A DNA stretch of 64,000 nt from Ditylenchus dipsaci (Eukaryota > Nematoda > Chromadorea > Rhabditida > Anguinidae), in the NCBI GenBank assembly GCA_004194705.1, contig SADC01000251.1, forward strand, positions 248,001 through 312,000, given 5' to 3'. Shown in pieces: positions 21,945 to 32,084 of this stretch. Numbering within the stretch: position 1 is the first letter of the stretch; each line of letters begins with the position of its first letter. A model generated the notes under the pieces. It saw only the letters and a list, made by a program, of their open reading frames with translations, did no database searches and was not told the origin of the DNA. The translations under genes were made by a program, and so were the position numbers.

Positions 21945-23223
21945 GAATTCGACGCGCTCATGACAAACATTGAACCCGATTTGGACACTCTGATTCAAGC
22001 TTGTAAAGGGTCGTTTCTTTTCTTGTCTACAAAAATAAATTCACAATAATTATTAGAAGTGAAGTCGAGTTCATGTCTTCAAAGGATTCTATTTGGTAAG
22101 GAATGTTTACCATCTTCTAAACCGAAAATCTGTACTTACAGTCCTTCTCCACATGGGCAACTATTTGAATTATGGCGCCGTCCTAGGAAACGCTGTTGGG
22201 TAAGCATTTTCTCATACTCAATTTTAAAATTTATTCAATTTCGAAATTTCAAGTTTCAAACTCAACTCTCTCTGGAAAATAAATGACGTGAGGGCCACCA
22301 GAGGAAATGGACGCACTCTACTCCATTTTGTTGCACAGCAGGTCAACAATTGTTCTGAAGAGTTGTAGAAGGAACTGGCACACATCCAAGATGCGGCCAA
22401 GTAAATAATTTTCTTTCAAAAACAATAATCTATAAGCAAGGACATTTTCAGACTCTCCTTCGAGACCCTTCAAAGCGATCTAAATGGTCTCCAGCAGAGG
22501 ATACAGAATCTTGAAAAAAGTTCCAGCAAAATCACTCACAAGGACGCTTTTTTCCAGCAATTCGACTCTTTCTCCAGGGTATTTGGCTAATTGTTGATGT
22601 GAAAAATAGCAATAGTCTTTTTTTTATTTAGAGTTCCAAATCCCGCTTGAGCACAGCAACCAGCCTGTTAAAACAGATTGAAGAGCAACGCCGAGAGTTG
22701 GCCATCTACTTTTGTGAAAATGAAAAGACTTTTTCCATGGAAGAGTGTTTTAAGATATTCCACGCATTTGTCAACCGCTTTAAAGTGGCTTCTCATGTAA
22801 GTGGGCATCTAAAAAATTCCAAAAAAAAATTTAATTTTTGCGAAACCACATGGTTATTTGCAAGTTTTGAGACTTTTTGCAGTATCTTTTTTTTGATCAA
22901 ACTTATGTCTAATTTAAGTAAAAACCTGAACATTTTAAACAGGTGAGACAGAAATATTACAAAAATCTATAAAAAATAAAAAAAACCCCTGATCATGTTA
23001 GATTCCTCATCCCTGAATGGTCCTCTAATTAAATATTTTGCAGGAAAATAACCAAAGAGCCGAATTTTCTGCCCGCAAAAGCGAAGAAGTCAAGCAGCAA
23101 GCCACGGGAAAGACATCTAATCCACTCAAAGAGGACTCGCTGAGCAAACTTCTGCTCAGCTCTGACCCATACACTCCTACATCCAAAAGGCCAAGGCTCG
23201 TTACTTTTATAAAAATTTTCTAA
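21945..23223 (+). pseudogene. Formin FH2 domain, C-terminal half, one in-frame stop
   Basis: FH2 domains nucleate and cap actin filaments. Exons by eye: 21945-22008, 22057-22095, 22142-22199, 22254-22400, 22452-22578, 22632-22796, 23044-23223. In order they give EPDLDTLIQACK, VLLHMGNYLNYGAVLGNAVG, FKLNSLWKINDVRATRGNGR, TLLHFVAQ, a coiled helix LSFETLQSDLNGLQQRI, then ELAIYFCENEKTFSMEECFK and a basic tail. This is the standard FH2 order from the GNYLN signature onward. Splice phases agree from 22057 onward, but the first junction is awkward and codon 22366-22368 is TAG in the SEEL*KEL stretch. No lasso, linker or FH1 region lies upstream (21540-21940 is repeat DNA). I read it as a truncated, recently broken formin copy; an assembly error at the TAG is possible. 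Confidence 0.8.
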
Positions 23224-23359
23224 AGTTTAGAGTTGTCGAGTACCCTTTTCCATATGATTGGACTTGAAACCCGTAAAATTTCGAGCTCTGAATTTGTGTA
23301 CTCGATTCGAAATTTTCGAATCTTACTCGAAATTCGGCACGCGATTTTAAAATTTTAAG

Positions 23360-23675
23360 TAGAGATGGCAGATGGTTTATTTCGGGACGGGACGAAAATT
23401 AAAAAAAAAATTCGGGACGGGGTGCCGGGACGGGTCAAAAAATTATTCGGGACGGTGTCCGGGACGAAAAAATGGTCGAATTTGCGTCGGGCGGGACTGG
23501 ACGTCCCGTCCCTGCTTTTTAGCTAAAATTTTCAGCGGGACAGGACAAAAAATAAATAGTTGTCCGGGACGGGACACCGGGACGGGACAGACTGAAATTT
23601 TTTCCGGGACGGAATATATGATGAAAAGCCTTCGGGACGGGACGGTATTCCTGTCCCGTCTCGAGGCCATCTCTA
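23360..23675. mobile_element. CGGGACGGGAC-repeat element
   Basis: Ends TAGAGATGGC and GCCATCTCTA; the body repeats CGGGACGGGAC about fifteen times, mostly in one orientation, with GTCCCG copies on the other. Termini resemble hAT, but no target duplication was found. A partial relative ends at 13856. Confidence 0.6.
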
Positions 23676-23759
23676 CTTTCAGGTACTCGATAACCCTGTA
23701 AAAAACCTTGGAAAGCGTTTAAAAATTAATTTGCAGACACTCTATTAGCATTCCTCAGC

Positions 23760-23870
23760 AATCGGTATACGGCCTAAATAGGCCGTATCCTATTATAGAA
23801 AAATAAGGCCTAAAATAGGCCGTAGAAAAAGTCCCAAAACGGCCTAAATAGGCCGTATATGAGCATCCCT
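23760..23870. repeat. GGCCTAAATAGGCCGTA repeats
   Basis: Three or four palindromic GGCCTA..TAGGCCGTA units in 110 bases, between CAGCAATCGG and GCATCCCTG, possibly a small hAT-like element. Confidence 0.5.
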
Positions 23871-23879
23871 GATTGGGGG

Positions 23880-24555
23880 ACCGTTTTTAGAACTAAAATT
23901 CAAACAAAAGATAGGCGAAAAGTTTGAATTTAACTAAACTCAAGCTAATTTTAGCTCTCAAAAAACTACATCTCAGCTCCTGAAAACAATATCAGAATTT
24001 TGAAAGGCACGTTTTAGTCAACACAAAAATTTGAGTCAATCGATAGTAAAAAAATTTCAGACCCGTTTTCCTCACAGAAAATTGAGAAAAATGACATTTT
24101 ATGGGGCCAAACTCAAGTTTGATTCGTTGATACGTTTGATACGTTAGGGGAAATTGGCGAAACGAGGTTTGGCAATGGGCTAACATGGAAGACCAAGGCA
24201 TATTTTTTTACATTTTCACCTCCACCCACCTTTAAGATAACCACCTAAACACAATCTGAGAATTTTTTCGGAAAAATTAAAAAAAATATGCCTTGGTACC
24301 CCAGTTGCCACTCGCCAAATCTCGTTTTGCAAAATTTCGTTTTTGACAAATTTCTCCTATCCCATTACCCAACCAACCGCGCCCCCCTCATCGACCAAAA
24401 TAGTTAGGCAAATTATCCACTTACCTTTTCCCTCTTCCCCCTCCCCACTTGTGACCTTTGCGAAAGTTTAAGCCCGTCGGATTTTTCGAAAAAACTTGTG
24501 AATTAAAAACACTATAAAATCCTAAAATGGTGTAGGGAGAATGACCTCTCGAGGG
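23880..24555. other. AT-rich spacer with a loose foldback
   Basis: AAAATATGCCTTGGT(A) near 24290 is inverted relative to ACCAAGGCATATTTTTT near 24195. No coding sequence seen. Confidence 0.35.
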
Positions 24556-24559
24556 GTTT

Positions 24560-25165
24560 TAGCCCCCCCCCCCGGTATATCATCAACTCGATACAAAATT
24601 TGACTCGATACATCAACTCGATACACTATCGACTCGATACATCAACTCGATACACTATCGACTCGATACATCAACTCGATACACTGTTTTGTAAAATTTC
24701 GTCATAGTCATTATGGAGGGGGGGGGGTAAAACTTCGACTCGCTACAATTGTGACTCGCTACACTTTTTGCGACTCGCTACACTTTAACTTTTTTGTCCA
24801 TTTCACCCAAAAACATGTACTACATGTTCCCCTATCCCTTGCAATGTGGAGTGTGCTGGTCTTGGCCGCGAAGCGGCCAACAATTGGTCTCGTACAACAA
24901 TCTGTACCCACATAACAATAGAAAATTCAATCTGTAGCGAGTCGCAATTGTAGCGAGTTGCAGTAGCGAGTCACAATTTGTAGCGAGTCGCAGTAGCGAG
25001 TCACAATTTGTAGCGAGTCGCAGTAGCGAGTCACAATTTGTAGCGAGTCGCAGGTCGTTCGGAGTGGGATGTATCGAGTTGATGTATCGAGTCGATAGTG
25101 TATCGAGTTGATGTATCGAGTCAAATGTTGTATCGAGTTGATAGGCGTCCCCCCCCTTCCGCCGT
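24560..25165. mobile_element. Palindromic element with two subterminal vocabularies
   Basis: The outer arms tandemly repeat ACTCGATACATCA (six copies left, five inverted right) between C-runs. The inner arms repeat GACTCGCTACA, expanded on the right to four copies of a unit with GTAGCGAGTCGCA. A GCCGCGAAGCGGC hairpin lies near the centre (24865). Confidence 0.7.
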
Positions 25166-25343
25166 CCGATTTTTCTGGCTACGCCTCTGTAACGCCGCAT
25201 AATTCAGTAACCAAGTGAGTCTAATTGGTGTATCCAATTAGTTTTGTGTCTAATTGTCATGCAGTCTTCAAAAACTAACATAACTTTTAAAATAAACACG
25301 AAAAATGGATTTTAAAATAATCTCCGATCATTTTGTTCACTAA

Positions 25344-26309
25344 CACTACGTGTCCAATGACGCGGCAAAAGTCGCAGTCACAGTCACAGTCGCAGTCGCA
25401 GTCACAGTCACACTCACAGTGTGTGTCCAATGACGCGGCAAAAAAGTCGCAGTCACAGTCGCAGTCACAGTCACAGTCGCAGTCGCAGTCACAGTGTGTG
25501 TCCAATGACGCGGAAAGGTGTTTTTGTCACACATTCACTTTTTTGTCACAGATTTACTCATTTCTGTCACAGATTGGGTTCTCGACATGAAATCCACAAT
25601 TTTTAATTTTTTTTGTGTGAAATTCAGGGGTGGGCAAAGACCAAATGGCTCAGGACCCACTCCGGAATGGCCAAAAGGCCAAAATAATTGGTTTTCTGGG
25701 GGTTTACTAAAGGGGGGGGTAAACTTTTTGAGAAAAACCGATTGAGCGGATCAGATTTCGGGTCCGATGGGCTTAATCGCTCACAACTCCACCCTGAACC
25801 ACTCATAACCACCATAAACCTGGAATTCTGAGCGATTAAGCTCATCGGACCCGAAATCTGATCCGCTCAATCGATTTTTCTCAAAAAGTTTACTCCCCCT
25901 TTAGTAAACCCCCAGAAAACCAATTATTTTGGCCTTTTGGCCATTCCGGAGTGGGTCCTGAGCCATCTGGTCTTTGCCCACCCCTGAATTTCACTCAAAA
26001 AAATTCAAAAATTGTTAATTTCGTGTCGAGACCAAGAAAGTCCAATACAAAATACAGTCACAGTGTGTGTCCAATGACGCGGAAAAGTGTGACTGCGACT
26101 GTGACTGCGACGTAAATTCAAATCGATTTGAAGCGTCAGTCGCAGTCGCAGTCACAGTCGCAGTCACACTTTTCCGCGCTATTGGACACACACTGTGACT
26201 GCGACTGTGACTGTGACTGCGACTGTGACTGCGACTGCTGATGTGTGTCCAATGACGCGGAAAAGTCGCAGTCGCAGTCACACTTTTCCGCGTCATTGGA
26301 CACGTAGTG
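25344..26309. mobile_element. CACTA-type non-autonomous transposon, TAA duplication
   Basis: Ends CACTACGTGTCCAATGACGC and exact complement GCGTCATTGGACACGTAGTG, each flanked by TAA (25341-25343, 26310-26312). CACTA termini, a 3-bp duplication and dense subterminal repeats (GTCGCAGTCACA and GTCCAATGACGCGG, many copies) are the diagnostic traits of CACTA/EnSpm elements. No transposase inside. A foldback is inserted at 25625-25988. The right end lies 33 bases upstream of the acceptor that precedes the next gene's ATG. Confidence 0.85.
25625..25988. mobile_element. Near-perfect foldback (AATCGCTCAGAATTCC family)
   Basis: Almost the whole 364 bases is one palindrome: TCAGGGGTGGGCAAAGACCA against TGGTCTTTGCCCACCCCTGA, with GGACCCGAAATCTGATCCGC inner arms. 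Relatives at 7.5, 14.6, 46.7 and 53.3 kb. Confidence 0.85.
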
Positions 26310-26349
26310 TAACTTCAGCTGAAATCTCACACATTATCTTTTCAGAAAA

Positions 26350-27055
26350 ATGATGTCAGACGAAAAGGCTGAGAAGCAAAGACTACAGCGCAATCATCTA
26401 GAAATGAGTGTTGAATTCTACGAGGATATATATCGCCGCACGCCTGATACTCAAATAGACATTAAAAGAGCTCGTGAAGTAAAATATCTTGAAGCCAGCA
26501 ACATTCTCAACCAGTTCAAGCAAAAAACACTCAGTGAGAATGATTACCAGTCTGCAATGAATAAGTACACAGATGATTTCGAAAAGAATAAGGTAAACCT
26601 TATAGGAAATTAACGGAATTTATCGAACGTATTAGGTGGAGAAGATGGTGCGATCGAAAGTCGATTGGCTGGCTGCGAAGAATCTCTCCGTTGTGGATAC
26701 CATCATTGCTGCTCAAGACAACTTCAAGTACCGAACTCAAGTCTTAGTAAGCTATTATTATCCTTCAACTTTCATATTCACGAAGTTCACCACTGTTCTA
26801 AAAGTCACACCTAAGACTTTAGTCATGACAACGATGACTTTGAGCGAACATCTCATCATTGTTTTCAGGAAAACATTCACAAATGGTTAATGGCTGATGA
26901 TTGCAGAGGAGTCTACGAATCGCAAAAGTTTCACTTGATCAATGATGACAGCAGGGAATTCTTGAAGGGGCGTGAGGCAAGCATTTGATTTCAATATCTC
27001 ATTCCATGTTTCTCACTGAAACTAAAATGCAGCTTCTACCGATAAGAAATTGTAA
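26350..27055 (+). CDS. Small charged coiled-coil protein, hypothetical
   Basis: Exons 26350-26592, 26636-26746 and 26869-26988 join in phase 0 to give about 157 residues. An alternative uses a GTGAGG donor at 26972 and an acceptor ending 27032, closing with PSTDKKL at 27053-27055. The first exon (EKQRLQRNHLEMSVEFYED, then KRAREVKYLEASNILNQFKQ) is strongly charged with heptad-like spacing. No known domain recognised. A TTTTCAG acceptor lies five bases before the ATG, suiting trans-splicing. Its promoter side is occupied by the CACTA element. Consistent phases and normal intron sizes argue that it is real. Confidence 0.65.
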
Positions 27056-27323
27056 TATTGGAAAATTTTGGCTAAATTTTTTTGCCCACACTGATTTTGT
27101 TGTAATTGTAAGGTGAAATCTGTCGAGTTAGCCTTGATGCATGAGCTCAGAGGAAAAATGTTCTACCTTTGAGCTCTTTGAAAGTTTCAACATATATGAG
27201 TCATTTGTCGATATCAGTTTTGATAAGCTTTTTTGATTATAATTTGATCGTGAATGCCAAACACCACCACTCTGCTACTTATAACATCGTGCCTTGCTGC
27301 CTTTTTGGTTGAATATTCACATC

Positions 27324-28051
27324 ATGCTTCCAAATGAGGTGTGGAATGACATTATTTCCTTTTTATCAGTGAGTAAATGCTGTGATTTGGTGTATGTGTC
27401 ACGCAGAATCACTTACCATCTGAGTAATCGTGTAAGCTGAATGAGTGTCAATACATGACTGATTTGATTGTAATCTAGAAGATTTCAGATCGCCATTGCA
27501 TTGAATGAAGTTGAAGATAGAGAGCCCTTTTACAAGTTACAGTTCATTGAGAACGCTGATTTCATCAACTGTGCAGCTATCATTGTAAGTTTGGCTTCCT
27601 GTTCCAATTACTTTTGAGTTAACCGTATTATGTATTTCAGGAACGTTTGGTGAGCAGTTTTACGGAGGAGGAAGCTATTTCTATACTGGCACATCGAAAT
27701 TGCTTTTTGCTCTCTCTTGATACCCGCGTAAGTTAAATATTCTGTCATAGATGAACTACTTGACTGCAACTAGAACACTTTCAGAAGTCCATAGTGATGA
27801 AAGTTGCTCAAGGAAGAAGTTCATATGGGAAATTGCGATTCATCGAGAAGTCTGAGTACCGACACAAAGAAAGTATCACGGTATTTTTGCAGTTTTCGAA
27901 AATGTTTATAGCGCATGCTTTATTTGTTTAGTATTCTATTATTGACACCTTTTCTGGAGATGAAATCAGATCAGTTCTTTGCCATCGCTACAAAAACAAG
28001 TTGAGCGAGAGAGTCATTTATCTTTTGAGTTATTTGGTCCGTTTTTATTGA
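27324..28051 (+). CDS. F-box-like protein with a duplicated exon pair
   Basis: Five exons, all phase 0: 27324-27431, 27489-27584, 27641-27727, 27785-27880, 27932-28051; 168 residues. Exon 1 (MLPNEVWNDIISFLSVSKCC, then VSRRITYHL) is a divergent F-box. Exons 2-3 and exons 4-5 look like an internal duplication: KLQFIE at 52-57 and KLRFIE at 113-118; FTEEEAISILAHR at 75-87 and FSGDEIRSVLCHR at 136-148, all offset by exactly 61 residues; exons 2 and 4 are both 96 bp. The repeat is not a family I can name. By F-box analogy it may be a substrate adaptor (inference). AATAAA at 28088-28093 follows the stop by 36 bases. Confidence 0.75.
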
Positions 28052-28237
28052 AGCAATAGATGTACAAGTGTTTGTGTGGTTCACGAAAATAAAGTAGCCT
28101 GTTTAGTAGAGATGGAACAACGCCACCCAGCGGGATTACAGAACGGGATTTTTCACATAAGTTGAGACCGGAGACCAGTTTTTTTAGAAAGCTAAAATTT
28201 GACAGAAAAAAATTTGACAAAATTTGAGCAATATATA

Positions 28238-28488
28238 CCGTATTTCCTCTAATAACTCACCCTGCTCTAATAACTCACCCCTCTCAACTTTGAGGGCCTA
28301 TATCTCAGCTTGGAACAAATATTTTGCAAAGCTGTTTATTGCGTTTTCTTAATTCTCACCAGCTCTACCGATTCAAGTTTTTAAATTTAATATTTTCACC
28401 CAAAAATCTTGAGATCGACCTCAAATTTTTGCAATTTTCAGCGATCCAAAAAATAACTCACCCGGCTGAGTTATTAGAGGAAATACGG
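28238..28488. mobile_element. Tc1/mariner-like MITE (CCGTATTTCCTC family)
   Basis: Ends CCGTATTTCCTCTAATAACT and AGTTATTAGAGGAAATACGG between TA dinucleotides. CTAATAACTCACCC is repeated at the left. The interior matches the outer element at 37.3-38.2 kb (CAACTTTGAGGGCC...TTATTGCGTTTTCTTA). Confidence 0.8.
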
Positions 28489-28739
28489 TATTTTAGAAAC
28501 ACACATTTGTCAAAGAAACTGCTTCAGAAAAATTACCGACCTTTCTAAAATATCGATTTGTTGTTATTTTGTGACGGTTCATAATTTTAGATAGCCATGG
28601 ATGGTATTAGGGTTATGTGTAATTAGTGCGTCGCAATGAGTGCGTCGGTAATTAGTGTGTCAGCAAGGGCCTGTCTAGGCAGTAGATCTTTCGGTCCCCA
28701 ATTATTTGCTCCCTCGTCATTCGGTCCCCTGGTCATTTA

Positions 28740-29360
28740 GGAATGGAATTGGGTTTGCTGGATATCCACCTGGATTGCCTGAAAAATCAAAATTTAGTTC
28801 AAATTCATAACAAACCCTTTTTGTGATATGAAATCGTGTAAGGAGTTCTGTTTGTTGGTATCAAAAACAAGTTTTGCCCTAAGCGGAGCCAAAAACCTTG
28901 GGTAATTATCCCTTGGCTAGGTGGATATCCACCTAGCTTCCAATAAAAATAAAAATTAGCCAAATTCGAAAACTAAACACTTTTTTCATTGTAAAATTTC
29001 CTGGCGAAACCGGCTTATATAAACCAAAATTATAATTTTACCTATCTGGGCCCAAAATCTGGAGTGGGTACCAGCTGATCATGTGGATATCCACCTAAAT
29101 GGCTTGAAATAAGATAAAAATCCCTGAGAGAATCTCAATACCCTTTTTCTATAATTCAACCTCAGTTTTACTGAATAATCCACGCACCAACTAAACCAAG
29201 TGGTCGTTTACTTGGATCAAATTTTTTTTTACGTTTTTGGGTTCTAAAGATGTTTTGACAGTAGTAAAATTACGATTTGATGGTATTTTTACATTTTCCG
29301 TAAATCTTTCAAAACGTTATTTTAGTACTGTGGAACAATCTTCAGAATGCTCGAATTATT
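28740..29360. repeat. CCAGGTGG-type ~150-bp units with GTGGTCG end module
   Basis: Three degenerate units, each with GGTACC/CAGGTGGATATCCACCTGG-like palindromes about 150 bases apart, followed by ACTAAACCAAGTGGTCG and foldback remnants. Homologous to 43.1-44.1 kb. 28500-28740 and 29360-29747 are spacer without a supported gene. Confidence 0.55.
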
Positions 29361-29747
29361 TGTGCCCCCCCCGTCAGATTTTTTTTTTATCGGTGCCCCC
29401 CCCCATCAGATTTTTCCGAAAACGGTGTAGGTGTAGGTAAAATGGCCTGCTGCCCCCCCCCCGTCAGAAATTCCTGCGTACGCCACTGCACACACATACC
29501 AGCAATACCTACCTAATTTTTGAATTGGCGGGGGACAATTCAAAACAGGTAGCAATGGCCCTTTAAACACCGGTTTTTTAATAAAGAGCAAAATTTGTCT
29601 GCCTATTCAGAATAATCCACAAAAATTAAAAGTCGACCACCTTGGAGGGGTAACTACCAACGGTATTAAGATTACAGCTGGTTAAAACAGCATTTTGGTC
29701 TTAACAAACCATGTTCAGGACACGATTCTGGTTAGGGTAAACTGCTA

Positions 29748-30343
29748 CAGTCGACGCTCGATATAACGAACCCCCGATGGGGAGAAAAGGCGCGAACCAG
29801 CAGTTCTTTTCTTTCTCGATAAATTTTTACATTCGTTCTCGTCTAGATTTTTTAAGTTTTCTGTCTAGTTTTTAAAATCAGTATAAGGTCATCTATATCA
29901 GATTTCACGCAGAACGAGTGAAAATGGGACGATTCAAAAAAAGATCGAAAAAAAACTGTTGGTTCGCGCCTTAAAGCACGGGCATGCCCCTTTAAAGTGC
30001 TTTTCCAAATGTAATTAGACAATCCGGTTTCAAATATCGTAAGGATTCCGATTTTACCGGTCGTTTTTTTAAAATAAAAAATTTTTGTCATGAAGACCCG
30101 CAACGCTCGATATAACGACCCTTATTTTTAAAAAAGAGGTTCGTTATATCGAGCGTTGCGAATCTTCATGACAAAATTATCTTACTTTTAAAAAACCACC
30201 GGTAAAATCGAAATCCTTGCGATATTTCGGACTAGACTGGCGAATCACATTTGGAAAAGGACTTTAAAAAAGGAGATAAAAAAAGTGTCGGACCCTATGT
30301 GGGAACGAACTTTTGCGGGGTTCGTTATATCGAGCGTCGACTG
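29748..30343. mobile_element. pogo-like element with nested palindromes
   Basis: Ends CAGTCGACGCTCGATATAAC and GTTATATCGAGCGTCGACTG between TA dinucleotides. A second miniature palindrome (CGCTCGATATAACG...CGTTATATCGAGCG) lies at 30103-30160, and a GGCGCGAACCAGCAG foldback at 29788-30000 is related to that at 5.2 kb. Confidence 0.75.
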
Positions 30344-30559
30344 TATTAAATTACTTTTAGCTTAATCCAAAATTTCGGATTCTGGAGTTTAATTTAAAAT
30401 TTGTCTTTTGAAAACTCTGACTTGAAGAAACTATTTATTTAGCGAAACATTTGTTTGCAAAATGTTTATTGTCAAAGATGATCTTTCTTCAAACCTGTTT
30501 TTGGCGAAACCATTTTTTTTTAAACTTTGACTTTTTCGAAACAGTACTTTATTATAACT

Positions 30560-30769
30560 TCTAATTTAAGAACCTGGGTAGCGCCGATATAACGCGACCC
30601 TTGATATAACGCGACCCTTGATATAACGCGAGCCTTGATATAACGCGGCCCTTCAAATGATCCCAGCAAAAGGAAGTCAGTCAAATTTACCTTGATATAA
30701 CGCGACCTCTGATATACCGCGACCTTTTTACGGTCCCGAGGGGTCGCGTTATATCGAGACTCGACTGTA
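30560..30769. mobile_element. pogo-like element remnant with GATATAACGCGACC repeats
   Basis: Five copies of (T)GATATAACGCGACC at the left and the terminal GCGTTATATCGAGACTCGACTG at the right. Its right end abuts the left inverted arm within three bases. Confidence 0.65.
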
Positions 30770-30835
30770 TTACAGTTTCACAACCTTGCTTTATATTCCA
30801 TTCAAATTGAGTTGTTTCAGTGAACAGCTCTAAAG

Positions 30836-31376
30836 ATGGTTTCAATGGCTTCTCTAGTGATGATCGTGATTGGCAGCCTGGCTTCGGTCTTTCCCTTCTT
30901 TGTGTTGCTTACAATGGTCAGTTCTTTTGCATTTAAATATTTTTCCTTTTCAATATAGTTATATACGCGCTTACTGTTATGCTTTTAGTGGTCACGAATC
31001 GGCATCAACATGGATAAATTCAAGCTTTCGATCTGGTCAGTTGGCTTTCATGTGGGACTAGCAGCGATCTTCGGTCTCTACTCCATGTACTGGTGGAAAT
31101 TGAGTATGTTCCAGACTTTGGGTTACCTTCTGCCAATTGCGCTGCCGACTTTGGGTGTTTGGTCAAATTGCTCAACAGTCAGTAACTAAGAACATCAATT
31201 TATAAATTATTTTGTTGGTAATGTCATCGTTTTGCTGTTGAATAAACTTGCCTTGTTTTCGTTGTTTTTTGTTTTGAGTTTAGGTGACCATTAAACTGTA
31301 TGATATTATTCTTTCTCTAGGTACTCTTATGTTCTATTATACCTTTTCCATGCGGAAGGCAGTTATTTCGTGGTGA
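30836..31376 (+). CDS. RPN2-like C-terminal membrane protein, left copy
   Basis: Exons 30836-30916, 30989-31154, 31321-31376; 100 residues. It resembles the C-terminal membrane domain of ribophorin II/Swp1, a subunit of ER oligosaccharyltransferase: a first helix FPFFVLLTMWSRIGINMDKF, a second with FHVGLAAIFGLYSMYWWKL, then MFQTLGYLLPIALPTLG and a third ending YYTFSMRKAV. Ribophorin II is about 600 residues, so the luminal part is absent. A TTGTTTCAG acceptor 15 bases before the ATG suits trans-splicing, and TGA just after that acceptor blocks upstream read-through in this frame. The last intron has a weak donor (GTGTTTGG). Without splicing, the frame would end SNCSTVSN and AATAAA (31240-31245) follows; paralogue comparison favours splicing. 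Confidence 0.72.
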
Positions 31377-31590
31377 TTTATTTCGCAAAAAAAAATTCTT
31401 TGAGAATTGGTTATTGTTTTTCGCTCTCTTATTTCTCACGCACCTCTCATGTATCCAATTTGATTAGAGCCTCTAAATATATGCATTCCAAAGTGTTTTA
31501 TATAAAATATAATCACAAGTTCGCCTTGAATAGTTAGTAATTCGGAATAGAAAGTGAATATTTTTGGTCGCAAAGTGTAATTCAGCCAAC

Positions 31591-32084
31591 CTTTTCTTGA
31601 TGTCCCTGCTGATCTCCTTTTCGTCCTGCCATCCTTCATCACAGCCTGCATTGGTGGAGACATAGCCGCCGTTGGGGAGCACAAATTTGGTTAGATCGCC
31701 GATTTGCATGGTAATGAAGCAAGGGTCTAGAATGGTGTGGTACAGCACACATTTGCGCAGAAAAGTGATCTAAAATAAGTGATCTACAGATTTTTACCAA
31801 CAGGCTCCATCAAAACCATCATCAGCTGTGTCTGGTGCCAAAACCTATTGGGTAATTCCTTTTTCCGATGTAAAAAATTTATATTTAGGAATGGATAGCA
31901 GGCATGGGCTTATATTTTTATATACAGGTTCAAAATTAAAATAAAATCCTACTTGATCCTTCATAGTCAGTGTGCTGTGTTGAGGCCAGACCCTGAGCCA
32001 TTCGTAAATGAGGAGGATGTGGGCTCGAATGGACTTTCTGAAGTCGCGGAACCTTAGTGGTTTGATGTCATGCACAGAAAATGG
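31591..32084 (-). pseudogene. Nuclear receptor ligand-binding exons, left copy
   Basis: Minus-strand exons 32084-31953 ([18 protein letters not shown]...EWLRVW) and 31769-31591 ([19 protein letters not shown], then [22 protein letters not shown]) match the right-arm exons almost base for base. No DNA-binding-domain exon lies upstream on this strand; the nearest is in the interval, in the opposite orientation. So this is a 3' partial copy, with frame and splice sites intact. Differences include Thr to Ala in SIRxHILL, Glu to Lys before DQ and Ile to Asn in VSTxAG. It could be used if the interval inverted (inference). Confidence 0.72.

Noticed and set aside
24832..25200. 122-codon frame with repeated RLATNCDSLL
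   Set aside because: Translation of the GTAGCGAGTCGCA tandem array; no other coding signal.
24540..26310. CRISPR-like array of regular short repeats
   Set aside because: Repeats are contiguous or inverted without unique spacers, in a eukaryotic genome; they belong to transposon ends.
25287..26330. Asp-Cys, Ser-Gln and Val-Thr repeat frames
   Set aside because: Trivial translations of the GTCGCAGTCACA subterminal repeats of the CACTA element in all frames.
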